Shown: positions 23,743 to 30,998 of the stretch, in pieces
How positions within the stretch are numbered: the first letter of the stretch is position 1
How the letters are laid out: each line of letters begins with the position of its first letter
Source of the DNA: Micromonospora_H sonneratiae
GTDB taxonomy: Bacteria; Actinomycetota; Actinomycetes; Mycobacteriales; Micromonosporaceae
DNA: 64,000 bases
Reading direction: 5' to 3'
NCBI RefSeq assembly: GCF_042679305.1
Contig: NZ_JBHTMP010000039.1
Location: 1-64,000, forward strand
The notes under the pieces: model-generated
The model's database searches: none
What the model was told of the DNA's origin: nothing
The model's input: only the letters and a program-made list of their open reading frames with translations
Position numbers and translations under genes: made by a program

Positions 23743-25113
23743 TCAGGCGGGGTGGGCGAATCCGGGCAGCCAGCGTTCCAGGATCGACCGGTAGGGGGCC
23801 TTCGCCTCCAGTTGGCAGAGCACACCGATCGAGCCGAGCGTCACCCGGTGGATCAGCAGGTACGCCGGCGGCAGGTTGAGCTGCCGACTCAGCTGGTAGG
23901 CGGGCGACCTCGGGCTGCCCAACCGGGCTGCCTCGGCCCGCAACCAGGCCCGGGTGAAGCGGAAGTCGTCGACCGAGAGCGGTTCCAGCATCGGCAGCAC
24001 GAAGTCGAGCACCGCCTGGGCGTTGATCGAATCGGTCTGCTTGACGAAGCCCTCGTCCCGCAGTCCGGCCACGACGGCTTCGGCGTCGCCGGCCAGGGCC
24101 AGCCGGAGCAGGCGGCCGATCGGTTCCGGCGCGCCCTCCGGGAGCCGGGCCACCCCACCGAAGTCGAGTACGCCGAGTCGCCCGTCCGGCAGCAGTCGGA
24201 AGTTGCCTGGATGCGGGTCGGCATGCAACAGCCCGGCTCGGCTGGGCGCCGACAGGTGCAGGGTGGCCATCAGGTAGCCGGCCTGGTCCCGTTCGCTCTC
24301 CGTACCGCTGCGGATGATCTGGGACAGCGGGGTGCCTTCGACCCAGTCGGTGACCAGTACCCGGGGCGAGGCGGCCACCACCTCCGGCACGTAGATCTCC
24401 GGATCGCCGGCGTACGCGGCGGCGAAGGCACGCTGCGACTCGGCCTCCAGTTCGTAGTCGAGTTCCTCGGTGATCCGGTCACGCAACTCGACGAGTAGCG
24501 GCTTGATGTCCAGCCCGGGTTGGATGGCGCGGAACATGCCGCTGAGCATGGACAGCTGCTTGAGATCGGCCAGTAGCGCTTCCCCGGCCCCCGGATACTG
24601 CACCTTGACGGCGACCTGCCGCTTGGCGGTCTTGCTGGTCCGGCGTCGCCGGTTGCCGGCGGCGGGCTCGGTCGGCGGACCCTGCCAGATCGCCCGGTGC
24701 ACCTGCCCGATGCTGGCGGCAGCCGTCGGGGTGTCGTCGAACTCGGCGAAGTGTGAGCGCCAGTCCGGCCCCAGTTGCTCGGCGAGGACCCTGTGCACGC
24801 TGGCCACGGGCAGCGGTGGGGCCGCCTCCTGGAGCTTGGTCAGCGCCTGCCGGTACGGGGCGGCGATCTCCTCGGGCAACGCGGCCTCGAAGACCGACAG
24901 CGCCTGGCCGAACTTCATCGCCCCGCCCTTGAGCTGGCCGAGCACGCTGAACAGTTGTTCGGCGGTGCGTTGCTGGATCTCGGCCGAGATCACTTCGCTG
25001 GCCAGCCCGGTGACCCGCTTGCCCATGCCGAGGACGGTCCGCCCGGCGAAGCCTAGCGGCAGTGCAGCGAGCTTGGCGGTCCGGGAGACGGCCCGGCGCG
25101 GGATGTCGGTCAC
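23743..25113 (-). CDS. ABC1/UbiB-family atypical kinase-like protein
   Basis: 456 residues from the GTG at 25113, matching the length of mycobacterial Rv3197. Family motifs: KFGQALSVFEAALPEE (the KxGQ extension), AAASIGQVHRA (Ala-rich loop replacing the Gly-loop), VAVKVQYPG (ATP lysine), LLHADPHPGNF and VLDFGG. UbiB/ADCK proteins bind ATP and support lipid or quinone metabolism; the mycobacterial homologue belongs to the WhiB7 macrolide-resistance regulon. The frame is open ~100 codons upstream but overlaps the preceding gene. A TTGACA lies at 25194-25189 on this strand without a convincing -10. Confidence 0.88.
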   Translation of the reverse strand: MTDIPRRAVSRTAKLAALPLGFAGRTVLGMGKRVTGLASEVISAEIQQRTAEQLFSVLGQLKGGAMKFGQALSVFEAALPEEIAAPYRQALTKLQEAAPPLPVASVHRVLAEQLGPDWRSHFAEFDDTPTAAASIGQVHRAIWQGPPTEPAAGNRRRRTSKTAKRQVAVKVQYPGAGEALLADLKQLSMLSGMFRAIQPGLDIKPLLVELRDRITEELDYELEAESQRAFAAAYAGDPEIYVPEVVAASPRVLVTDWVEGTPLSQIIRSGTESERDQAGYLMATLHLSAPSRAGLLHADPHPGNFRLLPDGRLGVLDFGGVARLPEGAPEPIGRLLRLALAGDAEAVVAGLRDEGFVKQTDSINAQAVLDFVLPMLEPLSVDDFRFTRAWLRAEAARLGSPRSPAYQLSRQLNLPPAYLLIHRVTLGSIGVLCQLEAKAPYRSILERWLPGFAHPA

Positions 25114-25235
25114 CAGATCATTGTTACCGAATTCGTCGGGTCGCTGCCGCCACGAAAGGGTGGGTAGGACCACCTCCACCGCCAGGTTTGTCAATTGGCT
25201 TGGTGACAGTTGGGATGTATGGAACATATCCTCCA

Positions 25236-26300
25236 CTATCGCCGCCGCCCGATGCAGCGACAGGCCGGGTGTGGTGGCCAGGCCCGCCGCCGTACCCGGC
25301 CCGGGGTGCTGATCTCCACGGCACCACCCACGGTCTCCGGTAGGCCGCCGTCGAGGAAGGTCAGGATCTCCCCGACCGTGTAACCAACGGCCGCGATCAG
25401 CGTCGAGGCGGCGCACGGCTCGGTCGTACCGGCGACGGCGAGTTGGGCAGCCAACTCCGGCCAGTCCGGGTCCCGGTCCCGCCGGTGCAGGTCGAGGCAG
25501 TTCAAACAGGGTGAGCCACCAGCCTGGACCAGTGGTCCGATGACGGGCACGCCGTCGCGTATCCCCAGCAACAGGTGCGCCTGGCGGCGCTGGGCGTAAC
25601 CGGCGGCGAGGAGTCCGGCGGGACGATCCGTGCCGACCTGCACCACCAGGCTGGCCCGGCCGCGCCGTACCGGTCCGGTTTCCGTACCGGGCGCGACCCG
25701 GGCGATTGCGTCGACCACCGCGGCGGTCCGGGGCCGGCGGATGTCGCTGGCCAGCAGGCCGCTGCCGATGGCATCGGGAGGTTCCACCTGGCCGGCGATG
25801 TCCGCGCTGACGTGCCCCACACCCGCCTGGGCGAGGGCGATCGCCACCGGTGCGGCCAGCCGGCCACGGCCGGTCACCAGCACCTGTGCGGCGGCCCGGC
25901 GGCGGAGCGCCTGCGCCGGGGTTCCCGGGGCATCCGGGCCGCGCAGGGCGATGGCCGCAGCTTCGGCGGAAAGTCGCTGGCGGGCCGGTTCGGGCAGGTC
26001 GTGGGGGAGCAGGGTGTGTGCGCCGACGACCAGGCCCGCGTCCCGCAGCGTCTCGATCAGGGTACGGGCGTCGTCCCGGGAGACGCTGAGCCGGGCGGCG
26101 TGATCAAGGATCATCCGCTCGCTGTGTGCTCCGTCGAGCAGATCCAGCAGGCGGGCGGTGCCGGGGTCGGCCACCTCCAGCAGGACGGCCCGGGCCGGGT
26201 CCAGGCCGAGTTGCAGGGTGTGGCGGTTGCGCCAGAGCCGGGCGAGGCCGGGCAGCAGCGTTGGTCGGGGGAGCGGGCTGGCCAGCTTGTTCTTGGTCAT
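25236..26300 (-). CDS. cyclodehydratase/ThiF-like (E1 fold) protein, orphan
   Basis: 354 residues from the ATG at 26300. The middle holds a Rossmann-like segment (VLVTGRGRLAAPVAIALAQAG, about 141-161) as in E1/ThiF and azoline cyclodehydratase docking proteins. Two zinc-type cysteine pairs bracket the C-terminal half: CLNCLDLHRRDRDPDWP (about 265-281) and HPACRC near the C-terminus. The N-terminal ~100 residues look like a winged-helix peptide-binding domain (LDPARAVLLEVADPGTARLL). Such proteins present precursor peptides to YcaO enzymes, but no YcaO or precursor is visible here. Mycobacteria keep a similar gene (Rv3196) beside the ABC1 kinase. A cluster of DnaA-box-like sites lies just upstream. 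Biochemical role unknown. Confidence 0.7.
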   Translation of the reverse strand: MTKNKLASPLPRPTLLPGLARLWRNRHTLQLGLDPARAVLLEVADPGTARLLDLLDGAHSERMILDHAARLSVSRDDARTLIETLRDAGLVVGAHTLLPHDLPEPARQRLSAEAAAIALRGPDAPGTPAQALRRRAAAQVLVTGRGRLAAPVAIALAQAGVGHVSADIAGQVEPPDAIGSGLLASDIRRPRTAAVVDAIARVAPGTETGPVRRGRASLVVQVGTDRPAGLLAAGYAQRRQAHLLLGIRDGVPVIGPLVQAGGSPCLNCLDLHRRDRDPDWPELAAQLAVAGTTEPCAASTLIAAVGYTVGEILTFLDGGLPETVGGAVEISTPGRVRRRAWPPHPACRCIGRRR

Positions 26301-26342
26301 GGGGCGACACACTGTCACCGTCACCGGGCGGCCCGTACGTCG

Positions 26343-26454
26343 TTGTCCACAGCCGTCCCGGTCTCCGCAGGGTGTTGTCCACAGGAATTCGGTCGATATC
26401 CACAACTGGCGGGTAGCTTTTGTCGCCCCGTGGACACATTGAGTCATGTCCACA
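26343..26454. promoter_or_regulatory. cluster of DnaA-box-like 9-mers
   Basis: TTGTCCACA, the actinobacterial DnaA-box consensus, occurs exactly at 26343-26351 and 26375-26383. ATATCCACA at 26396-26404 and ATGTCCACA at 26446-26454 are one-mismatch variants of TTATCCACA or TTGTCCACA. All four point the same way within 112 bp, upstream of the cyclodehydratase-like gene. No dnaA/dnaN is nearby. Confidence 0.6.
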
Positions 26455-26497
26455 TCGCGACAGCGTGGCCATCTTCCAGCCGGCTGCTTCGGGCATA

Positions 26498-26535
26498 CGT
26501 GGGAAGGGGCGGCCGATCGGCCGCCCCTTCCCACG
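26498..26535. terminator. 38-bp perfect palindrome
   Basis: Symmetric about 26516/26517 with GGGAAGGGGCGGCC as the arm core; the RNA would form a ~17-bp stem with a 4-nt loop. It lies 24 nt beyond the DUF5679 stop and is probably its terminator. Confidence 0.7.
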
Positions 26536-26558
26536 GTTGGGTACCTGATCGCCTGTGG

Positions 26559-26726
26559 CTAGACCTTCGCCTTGCCCAGGATCCGGTTCACGGTGGTGCC
26601 ACAGACCGGACACTTGCCCTTGGCCATGTTCATGCCGGTCTTCGACACCTCGACCGTGCCCTCGAAATCGCGCTTCTCCTTGCACTTGACGCAGTACCCG
26701 TTGTAGGTCTGGGCCTGTTCGGCCAC
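26559..26726 (-). CDS. DUF5679 small zinc-ribbon protein
   Basis: 55 residues. Two zinc knuckles, CVKC (12-15) and CPVC (39-42), flank the segment KEKRDFEGTVEVSKTGMNMA, characteristic of the actinobacterial DUF5679 family. The GTG start is preceded by GGAGG at 7-nt spacing. Probably a structural zinc protein or a nucleic-acid/ribosome-associated factor; function is not established. Flanked by a perfect palindromic terminator downstream and a long non-coding stretch upstream. Confidence 0.85.
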   Translation of the reverse strand: MAEQAQTYNGYCVKCKEKRDFEGTVEVSKTGMNMAKGKCPVCGTTVNRILGKAKV

Positions 26727-27248
26727 GTTGCCCCTCCTCGTCCTTTCCCGTCGATCCTGTGATCAGGACGGGCGCCCAGCGGCGGGCCAGTTGGCTCCGG
26801 CGCGGGGGTCTTCTCCTCGGTCACCACGTGACCGCCGGCTCGCGGACCCTACCCAGGTCTGGGCGGTCCCATGTCAGTAATGCGTCGACACTGTGAGGAA
26901 GCCGACGACGAGAGTGTGCATGCCGGAATAGGTCGGATAAGTCAGTTTCGCAGGGACACGCCGGGTGAATCCCTCAAGTTGCCCGTAAGAGTGCTGTCGG
27001 ACGGGCACGCGGAGTGATCGTTTACCGTGGGCCGGTACGTCCGTTCAGGCGGCGCAAGGTGCCGTGCGAAGATCTCCGACGGGGTGTTCGGAGTCGCCGG
27101 TGAGGCCGCTGACCAAAGAATTTTTAGGACGATCTATCCCTAAGCAGGATTTTTCTGACGCGTGTCGGCGCGTTGACTCTTGCGGTCCCCTGGTCACTAC
27201 CCGTTAGCTTGCCTTCGTGAACCAAACCCGGGGCTGCGCGGGCCGGTA
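26727..27248. other. 522-nt intergenic region between divergent genes
   Basis: No convincing coding sequence. It holds short palindromes TCCTG-TGAT-CAGGA (26755-26768) and GGTCAC-N3-GTGACC (26819-26833), a GCCCGT/ACGGGC stem around 26980-27006, and an unusually AT-rich island (about 27114-27157) carrying TTAGGA/TCCCTAA. TTGACT at 27173-27178 could be a -35, but I find no matching -10. It could house the promoters of both neighbours or an unannotated small RNA. Confidence 0.5.
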
Positions 27249-27806
27249 ATGGCTGGGGCGCGTAAGCCGGTCGTCGAGGTACGGCGCAGCCAGCGCCGGC
27301 GTCGGACGGTGTCCGCCTACCGGGATGGCGAGCGCGTCGTGGTGCTCATCCCCGACCAGTTCTCCCGGGCGGAGGAGTCCGAGTGGGTCGACCGGATGCT
27401 CGCCCGGCTGGCTGCCCGTGAGGAACGGCTCGTCCGGTCGGATGACGAACTGCTGGTCCGGGCCCGTCGCCTGATCAGCCGATACCTGAGCGAGCATGGC
27501 GAGGGTGCCATCCCGGAGAGCGTTCGCTGGGTGACCAACCAGAAGAGCCGGTGGGGTTCGTGTACCCCGGCCGACCGGACGATCCGCATCTCGCACCGGA
27601 TCCAGGACATGCCCGACTGGGTGATCGACTACGTGCTGCTGCACGAGTTGGCCCACCTCGTCGTGCCCAGCCACAACGCCCGCTTCTGGGCGCTGGTCGG
27701 GCGCTATCCGAAGGCCGAGCGGGCCCGTGGCTACCTGGAGGGCGTCGCGGCGGCGGGCATCGACCCGGCCGGCATCGACCCGGCCGGCATCGAGGCGGCC
27801 GGCTGA
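27249..27806 (+). CDS. YgjP-like (M48/DUF45-type) zinc metallopeptidase
   Basis: 185 residues from the ATG at 27249. Hallmarks of the YgjP/SprT-related family: WGSC (NQKSRWGSCTPAD, about 98-110), the zinc motif HELAH near 135-139 and the third ligand in HNARFWALVG near 146. Cytoplasmic, no signal peptide. The extreme C-terminus is a short pentapeptide repeat (AGIDP, AGIDP, AGIEA) from a 15-bp DNA repeat (about 27765-27800), probably dispensable. Likely in one transcript with the next gene 38 nt downstream. Substrate unknown. Confidence 0.85.
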   Translation: MAGARKPVVEVRRSQRRRRTVSAYRDGERVVVLIPDQFSRAEESEWVDRMLARLAAREERLVRSDDELLVRARRLISRYLSEHGEGAIPESVRWVTNQKSRWGSCTPADRTIRISHRIQDMPDWVIDYVLLHELAHLVVPSHNARFWALVGRYPKAERARGYLEGVAAAGIDPAGIDPAGIEAAG

Positions 27807-27844
27807 GCGTCCGTCCGTGGGCCCGGCGACGCTAGGCTCTGCGG

Positions 27845-28435
27845 ATGGCACGACGTGTGGTGGTGGCGCTGCTGGGGGCGACCGGCTGGGGGCCGCCCGG
27901 CATCGACCTGGCAGCCTGGCGGGCGGCACTTGTCGAGGACGTGGTGGATCTGATCGCCACGCTCAACGAGGTGGAACCGGCGATCGCGGCGGTCCCCGCC
28001 GATCGCGTACTGGCCGAGGCCGTCGCCTGGCCCGGGATGCCGATCTACGAGGTGCCGGTCCGGACCGTCAACGCTGTCCTGGCGGCAACTACCGCCGCCG
28101 GCTACGACCAGGCGGCCGTGATCGCCGCCGACGCCCCTGACCTGCCCGCTCTGCTGCTGGCCAAGCTGCTTCGTCCGCTCACGACCCGGGCCGTCGCGGT
28201 CGCGCCCGGTGGAGCCGGGTTGCTCGGCGTGGCCGCCCGACTGCCGGCACCGGACTGGTTGCCGGAAATCGATCTCGACGCTGCGGACGCCGCTACGGTG
28301 CGGGCCGCCGCCCCGCGTGCCGCGGACGTGGCGGTGACGCCGTCCTGGCGTCGCCTGCGCGGCCCTGCGGACCTGGCGACCCTCGATCCGGCGGTTGAGG
28401 GCTGGGACGTCACTCGCGTGCTGCTCGGCGGCTGA
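27845..28435 (+). CDS. DUF2064-like nucleotidyltransferase-fold protein
   Basis: 196 residues. The middle segment, from VLAATTAAGYDQAAVIAADA through PDLPALLLAKLLRPL, carries the Asp-containing core of DUF2064/CofC/MobA-like NTP transferases. The usual N-terminal nucleotide-binding loop is not recognisable (it opens MARRVVVALLGATGWGPPG), so activity is doubtful. Ends before a convergent terminator hairpin. Function unknown. Confidence 0.6.
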   Translation: MARRVVVALLGATGWGPPGIDLAAWRAALVEDVVDLIATLNEVEPAIAAVPADRVLAEAVAWPGMPIYEVPVRTVNAVLAATTAAGYDQAAVIAADAPDLPALLLAKLLRPLTTRAVAVAPGGAGLLGVAARLPAPDWLPEIDLDAADAATVRAAAPRAADVAVTPSWRRLRGPADLATLDPAVEGWDVTRVLLGG

Positions 28436-28475
28436 GTGTCGTCACCCCCGCCGTCCGCGTCACCCCGCCGTCCGC

Positions 28476-28536
28476 GTTGATCATGAAGTTGTTGTCGCGA
28501 AAAGTCCGATACGTGAACAACAACTTCATGATCAAC
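28476..28536. terminator. bidirectional terminator, 20-bp perfect arms
   Basis: 28476-28495 (core GTTGATCATGAAGTTGTTG) pairs perfectly with 28517-28536; 21-nt loop. Located between the convergent DUF2064-like and DUF2342 genes. Preceded by two copies of a CACCCC(G)CCGTCCGCGT block. Confidence 0.8.
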
Positions 28537-28550
28537 TAGGCGAGGGGGGG

Positions 28551-29777
28551 TTACTCGGGCTTGCCGAAGTCGAAGTCGTCCAGGTCGCCGAGGTCGAGTT
28601 GGGCCCGGGCGAAGGCGTCCGGGTCGGCGAAGTCCTCGCCGGAGGGGAGCAGGTCCGGGTGACCCCACAGCGCGTCCCGCCCGGCGATGCCCCGGTGCTC
28701 GGTCAGCGCCGCCCACAGGGCCGCCGCCTCGCGGAGTCGCCGCGGACGCAACTCCAGTCCGACCAGCGCAGCGAACGTCTGCTCGGCCGGGCCACCGGCG
28801 GCCCGACGGCGACGGAACGCCTCGCCGAGCCGTACCACGTTGGGCAGCCGTTCGCCGGCCGCGCTGTCGACGACATGGCAGACCCAGCCCTCGACCAGGG
28901 CCAGTGCGGTCTCCAGCCGGGCCAGGGAGGCCTTCTGCGCCGGGGTGTCCTCCGGTATGAAGATCCCTTCCAGGGCCATGGCCTGCATCGACTCCGGGTT
29001 GGTCGGATCGACCCGCCCCATCGCCTCCTCGATCGCCTCGCGGTTGACCGTGATGCCGGAGGCGTACATCTCCACCGCCGTCAGGACGTGCCCGCGCAGC
29101 CACGGTACGTGTTGGAACAGTCGTTGATGTGCGGCCTCGCGCAGGGCGACGTAGAGGCGTACCTCGTCCTCGGGCAGCTCCAGGCCCTCGCCGTACGCCT
29201 TGATGTTGGCCGGGACCAGCGCGGCAGTGCCGGCCGGCCCGAGCGGTAGGCCGATGTCGCCGGCGGAGAGCACCTCGGCGGCCAGTGAGCCGAGCGCCTG
29301 CCCGAGCTGGCCGCCGAAGAGCGCGCCGCCGAGCGTGGTGACCATGGACTGCATCGGGCCGAGCTGGGCACGGGCCTCGGGCGGCACCAGGTTGCCCATC
29401 GCCCCGACCATCTGCGCCGCGACCGGGTCGCACAGCTTGCGCCAGACGTCGAGGGTCTTGTAGATCCACTCGTTGCGGTTCCACGAGACCAGGCTGTGGA
29501 TGCCCGACGGCAGGGCCGAGGTGGGTTCGAGCCACAGGTCGGCCAGGCGCAGCGCCTCCTCCACCGCGTTTCGCTCATACGGCGTCACGGCCGGGTCACC
29601 CGCCGAGGCGAGCTGGCTGGACGCCACCTGACGGGCCAGGTCCCAGTTGACCGGACCACTGCCCGGTGCACTGAGCATCTGCTGCAGCTGGGTCATGAAC
29701 TGCTGCAGTTGGGCGGGGTCGTTGGGGTCGGGCGGTTGACCACCGGGGAGCGCGAAGCCGAACGGAATATCAGGCAC
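28551..29777 (-). CDS. DUF2342 zincin-like protein
   Basis: 408 residues from a GTG start. It contains the family pattern REAAHQRLFQHVPWL (about 215-229) and the later helix LVEGWVCHVVDSAAG (about 303-317), the pseudo-HExxH and distal glutamate that define the DUF2342 'zinc-dependent metalloprotease' group (mycobacterial Rv3195). HExxH is degenerate (EAAH), so proteolysis is unproven. N-terminal residues 13-40 are Pro/Gln-rich (QLQQFMTQLQQML). Divergent from the PDZ-Lon protease with a 113-nt shared promoter region, an arrangement conserved in mycobacteria. Confidence 0.85.
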   Translation of the reverse strand: MPDIPFGFALPGGQPPDPNDPAQLQQFMTQLQQMLSAPGSGPVNWDLARQVASSQLASAGDPAVTPYERNAVEEALRLADLWLEPTSALPSGIHSLVSWNRNEWIYKTLDVWRKLCDPVAAQMVGAMGNLVPPEARAQLGPMQSMVTTLGGALFGGQLGQALGSLAAEVLSAGDIGLPLGPAGTAALVPANIKAYGEGLELPEDEVRLYVALREAAHQRLFQHVPWLRGHVLTAVEMYASGITVNREAIEEAMGRVDPTNPESMQAMALEGIFIPEDTPAQKASLARLETALALVEGWVCHVVDSAAGERLPNVVRLGEAFRRRRAAGGPAEQTFAALVGLELRPRRLREAAALWAALTEHRGIAGRDALWGHPDLLPSGEDFADPDAFARAQLDLGDLDDFDFGKPE

Positions 29778-29890
29778 GACATCTACGGTACGCGCGCCGG
29801 AGGAGATAGTGCCGGTCCAGGCATTGCGCTCAGGGAGAACTGGGGGTTCACACGCAGAACGGAACCGGACCGCTCGGTACGCTCTGGGCC

Positions 29891-30904
29891 ATGAGACGTC
29901 GCGGCATCACCGTTCTCCTCGGTGCGCTGATCACTGCCCTGCTCAGCATCGGGGTGCTTGCGGCGCCCATTCCGTACGTGGTGCTCGGCCCCGGGCCGAC
30001 GGTGGACACGCTGGGTGCCGACGACGGTAAGCAGGTGATCCAGGTTTCCGGCCAGGAGACCAGCGCCTCCGCCGGTCAGCTCCGACTCACCACGGTCGGT
30101 GTGCAGCCCAACGTGAAGCTGCTGTCGGCGATCGCGGGTTGGCTCTCCGACGACGAGGCGGTGGTGCCGCGCGAACTCATCTACCCGCCCGGCCAGACGC
30201 AGCAGCAGGTGGACGAGCGCAACGCGGAGGACTTCGCGGCGTCGCAGACGAGTGCGGAGACCGCGGCACTGATCAAACTCGGCTACCCGGTCCAGGTGGT
30301 GGTGAAGACGGTGACCCCGGACGGACCGTCGGTGGGCGTGTTGCAGCCGGACGACATCATCACCTCGGTCGACGGACAACCGGTGACCTTCGGCCGGAAG
30401 CTCACCAGCCTGGTCCAGGCCAAGCCGGCCGGCAGTGCGTTGAGCATCGGCTACACCCGGGCCGGCACGCCGGGCACCGCGACGGTCACCAGCCGGGAGC
30501 AGGACGGCAAACCGCGGATCGGTGTGGCGATCGAGCAGCGTCAACCGCACCCGTTCGACCTGAAGATCGACCTCGATCACATCGGTGGGCCGAGCGCGGG
30601 ACTGATGTTCGCCCTCGGCATCGTGGACAAGCTGACCCCCGAGGACCTGACCGGTGGGAAGATCATCGCTGGTACGGGGACCATCAACGAGGAGGGCAAG
30701 GTCGGACCGATCGGCGGGATTCCACAGAAGCTCGTCGGCGCGAAGCTGGCCGGCGCGAAGGTCTTCCTCGTGCCGGCGGACAACTGCGCCGAGGCGTTGC
30801 GCAACCCCCAGCCCGACCTTCCACTGCTCAAGGTCGACACGCTCGACGATGCGTTGACCGCTCTGGAGACCCTGCGTGCGGGGGGTCAGCCGACGCGTTG
30901 CTGA
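29891..30904 (+). CDS. PDZ-domain Lon-type (S16) membrane protease, YlbL family
   Basis: 337 residues. An N-terminal membrane anchor (ITVLLGALITALLSIGVLA, 5-23) faces an extracytoplasmic PDZ domain (about 130-210, VTPDGPSVGVLQPDDIITSVDG) and a Lon proteolytic domain with the Ser-Lys dyad in GGPSAGLMFAL (Ser about 237) and IPQKLVGAKLAGA (Lys about 280). No AAA module. It resembles B. subtilis YlbL and mycobacterial Rv3194c, which cleave envelope substrates. Confidence 0.9.
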   Translation: MRRRGITVLLGALITALLSIGVLAAPIPYVVLGPGPTVDTLGADDGKQVIQVSGQETSASAGQLRLTTVGVQPNVKLLSAIAGWLSDDEAVVPRELIYPPGQTQQQVDERNAEDFAASQTSAETAALIKLGYPVQVVVKTVTPDGPSVGVLQPDDIITSVDGQPVTFGRKLTSLVQAKPAGSALSIGYTRAGTPGTATVTSREQDGKPRIGVAIEQRQPHPFDLKIDLDHIGGPSAGLMFALGIVDKLTPEDLTGGKIIAGTGTINEEGKVGPIGGIPQKLVGAKLAGAKVFLVPADNCAEALRNPQPDLPLLKVDTLDDALTALETLRAGGQPTRC

Positions 30905-30998
30905 CCGGCCACGCTGACCTTGACTCACTACATTCAGAAACACCCCGTACTCTGGGTGCCTGGTCGGAGCCGGTCACACCGAGCATGCGGAGCAAATA

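Noticed and set aside
25189..25194. TTGACA as the -35 of the ABC1-kinase gene
   Set aside because: No TAnnnT-type -10 occurs 16-19 bp downstream; kept only as a remark.
26630..26827. 65-residue minus-strand ORF overlapping DUF5679
   Set aside because: Out of frame with the well-supported DUF5679 gene, and the product is low-complexity Pro/Arg.
26880..27200. Riboswitch or 6S-like RNA in the long intergenic region
   Set aside because: No match to a consensus I can recall, and the only stems are short. A covariance-model search against Rfam would decide.
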